From CAZQYB01 sp964582985 (GTDB lineage Bacteria > Planctomycetota > Phycisphaerae > Sedimentisphaerales > Anaerobacaceae): 37,033 nucleotides of DNA. Position numbers and translations under genes: made by a program. Numbering within the stretch: the stretch's first letter is position 1; each line of letters starts with the position of its first letter. The notes beneath the pieces were generated by a model. It did not search any database and had not been told where the DNA came from. It saw only the letters and a list, made by a program, of their open reading frames with translations. Location of the stretch: assembly GCA_964582985.1 (NCBI GenBank), contig CAZOUM010000028.1, positions 1-37,033 of the forward strand, in the 5' to 3' direction. Positions 33,634-37,033 of this stretch are shown here, in pieces.

Positions 33634-34911
33634 CTATCCGGTATATGCCAGTTCATAGCCCTTGCGATATTCACGCGTGAGGAACTTGTTGGCTCTCCGG
33701 TCGCGAATGAATTCGTGTTTGCTGGCATCATATCTCAGCCGGGCGCCGCCCAAACGCACACCTATATTGCCCATGTGGCACAGCGCCGCCGAGGCAAAAC
33801 CTTCATCGATCGGTGCCAACAGTTTCGAAGGGGCGTTGGCTTTAATGCACTCGATGAAGTTACCTTTGATCCCACGACCGCCCTCGCCTTCGATTTTCTT
33901 GCGCTTCCCATCTATGATAGCATGGCAGCCCTTGCGACCGATTTCGAGCTTGCCCTTGGTGCCGTAGAAGATAACGCCGTTGTCATGGCCTTCCAGCTTG
34001 TAGTCGGTCCACAGACGCATCTCGTACATCACGTAGCCTTCATCGTATACAAACGTAACGGTCTGCGTATCAGGCGTCTCATGGTCGTCGTCATACCAGA
34101 GCTGTCCGCCGGCAACGATGGCGGCCTTGGGGAACTGATTCTTCGCACCCAGACCCCAGCGGGCCACATCGACCTGGTGGATACCGTCGTTGCCCATATC
34201 GCCCGTGCCGTAATCCCAGAACCAATGCCAGTTGTAATGCCAGCGGTTCTTGGTGAACCCATGCTTTGGCGCAGGTCCAAGCCACAGGTCATAATTTACT
34301 CCGGGCGGTGGGTCCGTAACGGGTTCGCGTCCGATCTTGTCGCGTCGCTGGTGGTTAATCGCCTTGGCCAGCAGCACCTTGCCGATTCCGCCTTCACGCA
34401 TGAATTTGATGCCGGCAATCGCGTCGGGCTTGCCGCGGTACTGAGTACCGTGCTGGACACATTTGCCGAACTGTTTGGCGGCCTTGACCAGCAATTGTCC
34501 TTCCTTAATGTTATGACAGCAGGGCTTCTCGACATAGACGTGCTTTCCCGCTACCAGCGCAGCCAACGCGATCGGCGCGTGCCAGTGGTCCGGCGTGGCA
34601 ATGCTTATCGCATCGATGCTCTTGTCATCCAGAACACGGCGATAATCTTCAACCGGTTTACTATTAGTTTCCTTCGCCACGTCATTGCGGTGTTTCCGGT
34701 CCACATCACAGACCGCCACCAGTTCGGTTTCTTTCATGTCGGCCCAGTCCTCGGCATGATTACTTCCCTGATTGCCGACACCGATGACCGCGATGCGAAC
34801 ACGCTCACTCGGTGCTGCGAGTCCTTTCTTGGCCGCCGCCAATATTACAGATGGTACGGCTATGCCGGCAGCTGTGGTTTTGAGAAACTTTCTTCGTGAT
34901 AAATTACTCAT
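33634..34911 (-). CDS. Tat-exported Gfo/Idh/MocA-family oxidoreductase
   Basis: A 425-residue NAD(P)-dependent oxidoreductase. The Tat signal is SRRKFLK (R6-R7) followed by a hydrophobic stretch ending at AAPSE. The Rossmann nucleotide motif is AVIGVGNQGS (GxGxxG at 44-49). The family EKP motif is present (HVYVEKPCCHN, K129), and GDMGNDGIHQVDVARW provides the catalytic Asp/His region. Exported Gfo/Idh/MocA proteins of this type are abundant in Planctomycetota. They presumably oxidise or isomerise sugars with a tightly bound cofactor in the cell envelope. AAGGAG seven bases before the ATG supports the start. It lies about 60 bases downstream of the phosphoesterase gene and 195 bases upstream of the chimera, all on the same strand. 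The substrate is unknown. Confidence 0.93.
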   Translation of the reverse strand: MSNLSRRKFLKTTAAGIAVPSVILAAAKKGLAAPSERVRIAVIGVGNQGSNHAEDWADMKETELVAVCDVDRKHRNDVAKETNSKPVEDYRRVLDDKSIDAISIATPDHWHAPIALAALVAGKHVYVEKPCCHNIKEGQLLVKAAKQFGKCVQHGTQYRGKPDAIAGIKFMREGGIGKVLLAKAINHQRRDKIGREPVTDPPPGVNYDLWLGPAPKHGFTKNRWHYNWHWFWDYGTGDMGNDGIHQVDVARWGLGAKNQFPKAAIVAGGQLWYDDDHETPDTQTVTFVYDEGYVMYEMRLWTDYKLEGHDNGVIFYGTKGKLEIGRKGCHAIIDGKRKKIEGEGGRGIKGNFIECIKANAPSKLLAPIDEGFASAALCHMGNIGVRLGGARLRYDASKHEFIRDRRANKFLTREYRKGYELAYTG

Positions 34912-34974
34912 GATAATCTCCTTAAATCAACCTAATGTGAATATGTGCACAATACTCGACTTATAACCAATACA

Positions 34975-35895
34975 CTATTTTGTTCCTGACACTGCCGGCA
35001 CAGGTACTTTGACCGTCCATGAGTCCGTCATCTTGAAGTTCTCACCCTCGACTCCCTGCCACGTATCAAACTGCACCAAGCCGTTACTATTGACTGTGAT
35101 TTCAACGAAGGTTTGATGCTTATCGGCGTGGCTCAATCGGCCGGCGTTACCTACGTCTATTTCCCAGGTGTATTTCTCCCAATCTCCATCGACCTGATAA
35201 CGTGCGTACTTGTGAGTGTGGGCACACAAGCCTGCGACGACTTTTCTGTCGTTGAGGACCTTCATGAATCGCTGCCAGTTGGCAGGTGATTCTTTGCCGC
35301 CGCGGCCGTTTGGCCAAGCTGGTTCATGATAGATGACAAAGACCACTGGTTTTGCGTTCTTGTCGAGGTCTTCTTCAAGCCATTCGATGAGTGCATCGGT
35401 AAAGCCGAGGTCCTTGTCGTATTTTTCGCCATCGAAGTACATATTAAGCTGGACGAAGTGGGCGTTTTGGTAGTCCCAGGAATAGGTTGTCTCTTCGCAG
35501 CCCTTGGGGCCGGGATTGACTTTTCCCTGTAAATGGTCGTAGTAGAACTGGCGGAGCCAAAGCAGGTCATCCTGCGCCCTCTGTACCTCGTGGTTTCCAA
35601 CACCGGGATACCATATTACATCGTCTCCAAATTCCGCCTTCAGAGTCCGGTAGAAATCTTTGGCCAAAGTGCTGTGGTCATCTTCGAAATAATCACCGGC
35701 CGTAATATGAAAAGCGAACTCTCCATCGACCTTGTCCTTCATTTGTTTTAGCGTATGCTGCCACCTGGAAAGACCTGAACGGGGGTCGCCTGTGAGAGCA
35801 AACTTGAAAGATGACGTTTGTTCGGCGCAGCCCAGGACGGCAAATAAGCAAAAAACTAATAAACATCGGAAAGCAACGTTTCTTAGGTCTTTCAT
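34975..35895 (-). CDS. Metallophosphoesterase lipoprotein
   Basis: A 306-residue calcineurin-like phosphoesterase. The signal sequence ends in a lipobox-like V-L-G-C23, so it is probably a lipid-anchored envelope protein. Metal-site motifs are present in order: ALTGDPRSG (D37), HITAGDYFEDD (D68), YPGVGNHE (N101-H102), VIYHEPAWP (H190) and CAHTHKY (H226, H228). Motif I is GDPR rather than the usual GDxH, so the first metal site is altered. The segment between motifs is short, like purple-acid-phosphatase-related proteins. AAAGGATT upstream of the ATG supports the start. Its position among secreted glycan-acting proteins suggests removal of phosphate from an extracellular substrate, but this is only context. 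Confidence 0.88.
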   Translation of the reverse strand: MKDLRNVAFRCLLVFCLFAVLGCAEQTSSFKFALTGDPRSGLSRWQHTLKQMKDKVDGEFAFHITAGDYFEDDHSTLAKDFYRTLKAEFGDDVIWYPGVGNHEVQRAQDDLLWLRQFYYDHLQGKVNPGPKGCEETTYSWDYQNAHFVQLNMYFDGEKYDKDLGFTDALIEWLEEDLDKNAKPVVFVIYHEPAWPNGRGGKESPANWQRFMKVLNDRKVVAGLCAHTHKYARYQVDGDWEKYTWEIDVGNAGRLSHADKHQTFVEITVNSNGLVQFDTWQGVEGENFKMTDSWTVKVPVPAVSGTK

Positions 35896-36243
35896 TCTGT
35901 AATCCTTTCAAAACTGTTAATCCAGCATCTCTCCACGTTTGTGCCCTTTCGCAAAGGTGAGAAAACGGTCTTGCCTCCGTAACGTTCAAACAGGCGCTTT
36001 CGGCGTGGAAACCGCAAATTTGCGCTCACAAACGGACAACTTCAGCACTCCGCAAAGTTCTTCATGCGCGAATAGATCGCCATTAGGTCCAACAGTGCAA
36101 GTCGACGCGGCTCGCCGCTTAAGATTTTTGCCGGCGTTATCACTGTCTTCATCTTTGTCATTCCAGCTCATTTTGGTGATACTGCCGGAACCTGCAGAAA
36201 CTCCTTGTCGGTCTTAGACTATTCTTCTTCATCCGTCCTTGTC
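35896..36243. other. Intergenic region between phosphoesterase and PepSY-like genes
   Basis: No convincing gene is seen. A 61-codon minus frame (35986-36171) begins MSWNDKDEDSDN but has no family resemblance. No tRNA, strong hairpin or clear promoter was recognised. Confidence 0.4.
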
Positions 36244-37033
36244 TTAGCCCGGCGGGTCAATCTCCCTCAGCGCACCTTTATCAATGCGCTCGCCCGCCTG
36301 GATTTGCCCATCGGGTCGCGCATAAAAAGCCATTTCTCCAATCTGTATTACGTACCGAGGCCCGGCTACCGTCTCAGCCGTCCAGGCCTTGCTTGGTTTT
36401 AGCCCGGGGTATGCCTTGGCGAGTGTTGCCAGTGCCTTGTCTGGAACCTCGGCCACTGCAATACTCTTTTTTGTGCCCCGAAATGCCATGCTGTCGGCAT
36501 CTTCTTCGATGTCCGTCTCGTCATTTTTGTACTGAAGCTCTCTCAATTCGCCTTCTGGCGTCACCTCAAACTTATACTCTTCATCCCCCCGCTCACAGAT
36601 GATTTCATACTGGTCGGGCTTCAGCTCCCAATCCGTCACTTCCATATGGGGCACAAATATCTTGGCATGCCGCAGCACTGCTTCCGTCGGAGGCTTGTCC
36701 TTCTTGCTAAAAGTGCCTGACCTTGTCGAGGATACTCGCAGCCGAATCAACAATCCTCCCAGACCACGTTCGGGCCTGATTAGGATTCCGTAGTCTTTAC
36801 CCGGCCTTAGCCGAAAAAAGAACACGTACTTCTGTTCACCCAGGACAGGTCGGCCAACAGAAAGGTTCACACCTTTAATCTTTTCACGCCTTTCAACCGA
36901 ACGCATCCTTATTATTATATCGGCAAGGTCAATATAGCCGTGTTCCTCGCTTTCATCGGCGTCAGTAATCTCTATATCAAGTCCCGTCGGAAGCTCTATT
37001 TCCTTCAGTTCAAAAAGCCCGTCTTCGCGCTTC
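36244..37033 (-). CDS. Possible PepSY-like repeat protein (5' end outside window)
   Basis: The frame is open from the stop at 36244 to the window edge, so at least 262 residues are encoded and the true start lies beyond base 37033. An internal ATG at 36906 gives only a 220-residue version and leaves 42 residues of open frame upstream, so it is not preferred. The C-terminal 130 residues resemble two PepSY-like units: WELKPDQYEIICERGDEEYKF, then EVPDKALATLAKAYPGLKPSKAW with GPRYVIQIGEMAFYARPDGQI. This pattern (pro-x-ala helix, a Trp, then Tyr-rich strands) is typical of the family. The assignment is moderate. The upstream part is unassigned, and no signal peptide can be checked because the N-terminus is missing. 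Confidence 0.6.
   Translation of the reverse strand, partial: KREDGLFELKEIELPTGLDIEITDADESEEHGYIDLADIIIRMRSVERREKIKGVNLSVGRPVLGEQKYVFFFRLRPGKDYGILIRPERGLGGLLIRLRVSSTRSGTFSKKDKPPTEAVLRHAKIFVPHMEVTDWELKPDQYEIICERGDEEYKFEVTPEGELRELQYKNDETDIEEDADSMAFRGTKKSIAVAEVPDKALATLAKAYPGLKPSKAWTAETVAGPRYVIQIGEMAFYARPDGQIQAGERIDKGALREIDPPG

Noticed and set aside
35986..36171. 61-codon minus-strand frame as a small gene
   Set aside because: No ribosome site, no family resemblance, and composition unlike neighbouring genes.

Overview
The window looks like chromosome from a mesophilic, moderate-GC member of the PVC bacteria. The best guess is Planctomycetota, class Phycisphaerae. This is an inference from gene content: a MoxR/DUF58/VWA/DUF4159 operon with very large membrane proteins, Tat-exported Gfo/Idh/MocA oxidoreductases, several secreted sialidase-like beta-propellers joined to PA14, SUMF1 and LamG-like modules, and a TRAP-transporter catabolic operon. 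No rRNA, tRNA, CRISPR array or phage gene was recognised.

Region 1 (1-5500) starts with the N-terminal part of an IS1182-type transposase cut by the window edge. Then come a receiver-less LuxR-type regulator and a FixJ-like response regulator paired with a multi-PAS histidine kinase, all on the minus strand. About 1.1 kb with no convincing gene follows.

Region 2 (5501-16795, plus strand) is one tightly packed operon: MoxR AAA+ ATPase, DUF58, a BatA-like VWA membrane protein, a 1077-aa coiled-coil membrane protein with a hexapeptide repeat tract, a second VWA membrane protein, an exported degenerate caspase-like protein and a Tat-exported DUF4159 protein. Stop/start overlaps link several of the genes. 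It is a planctomycete-style version of the MoxR/Bat system, probably acting at the cell envelope.

Region 3 (16848-22814, minus strand) is a catabolic operon read in the order DctP, DctQ, DctM, UroD-like protein, DHDPS/NAL-family aldolase 1, aldolase 2. It should import a small carboxylate, possibly a sugar acid, and cleave it. Neither aldolase has the arginine expected of lysine-biosynthetic DapA.

Region 4 (23228-37033, minus strand) holds a tandem-ACT protein, a STAS protein, a frameshifted sialidase remnant missed by ordinary ORF calling, two paralogous propeller proteins (one with two PA14 domains), a 1327-aa chimera (SUMF1-like, propeller, MORN-2-like, glycine-rich beta-structure, propeller), a Tat-exported Gfo/Idh/MocA protein, a metallophosphoesterase lipoprotein and a partial PepSY-like protein. 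This looks like an extracellular glycan-processing neighbourhood whose products could feed the region 3 transporter. That link is inferred from proximity and strand only.

The most unusual items are the 1327-aa chimera, the pseudo-caspase inside the MoxR operon, the frameshifted sialidase remnant with a seven-T run, and the paired non-DapA aldolases next to a UroD-like protein.
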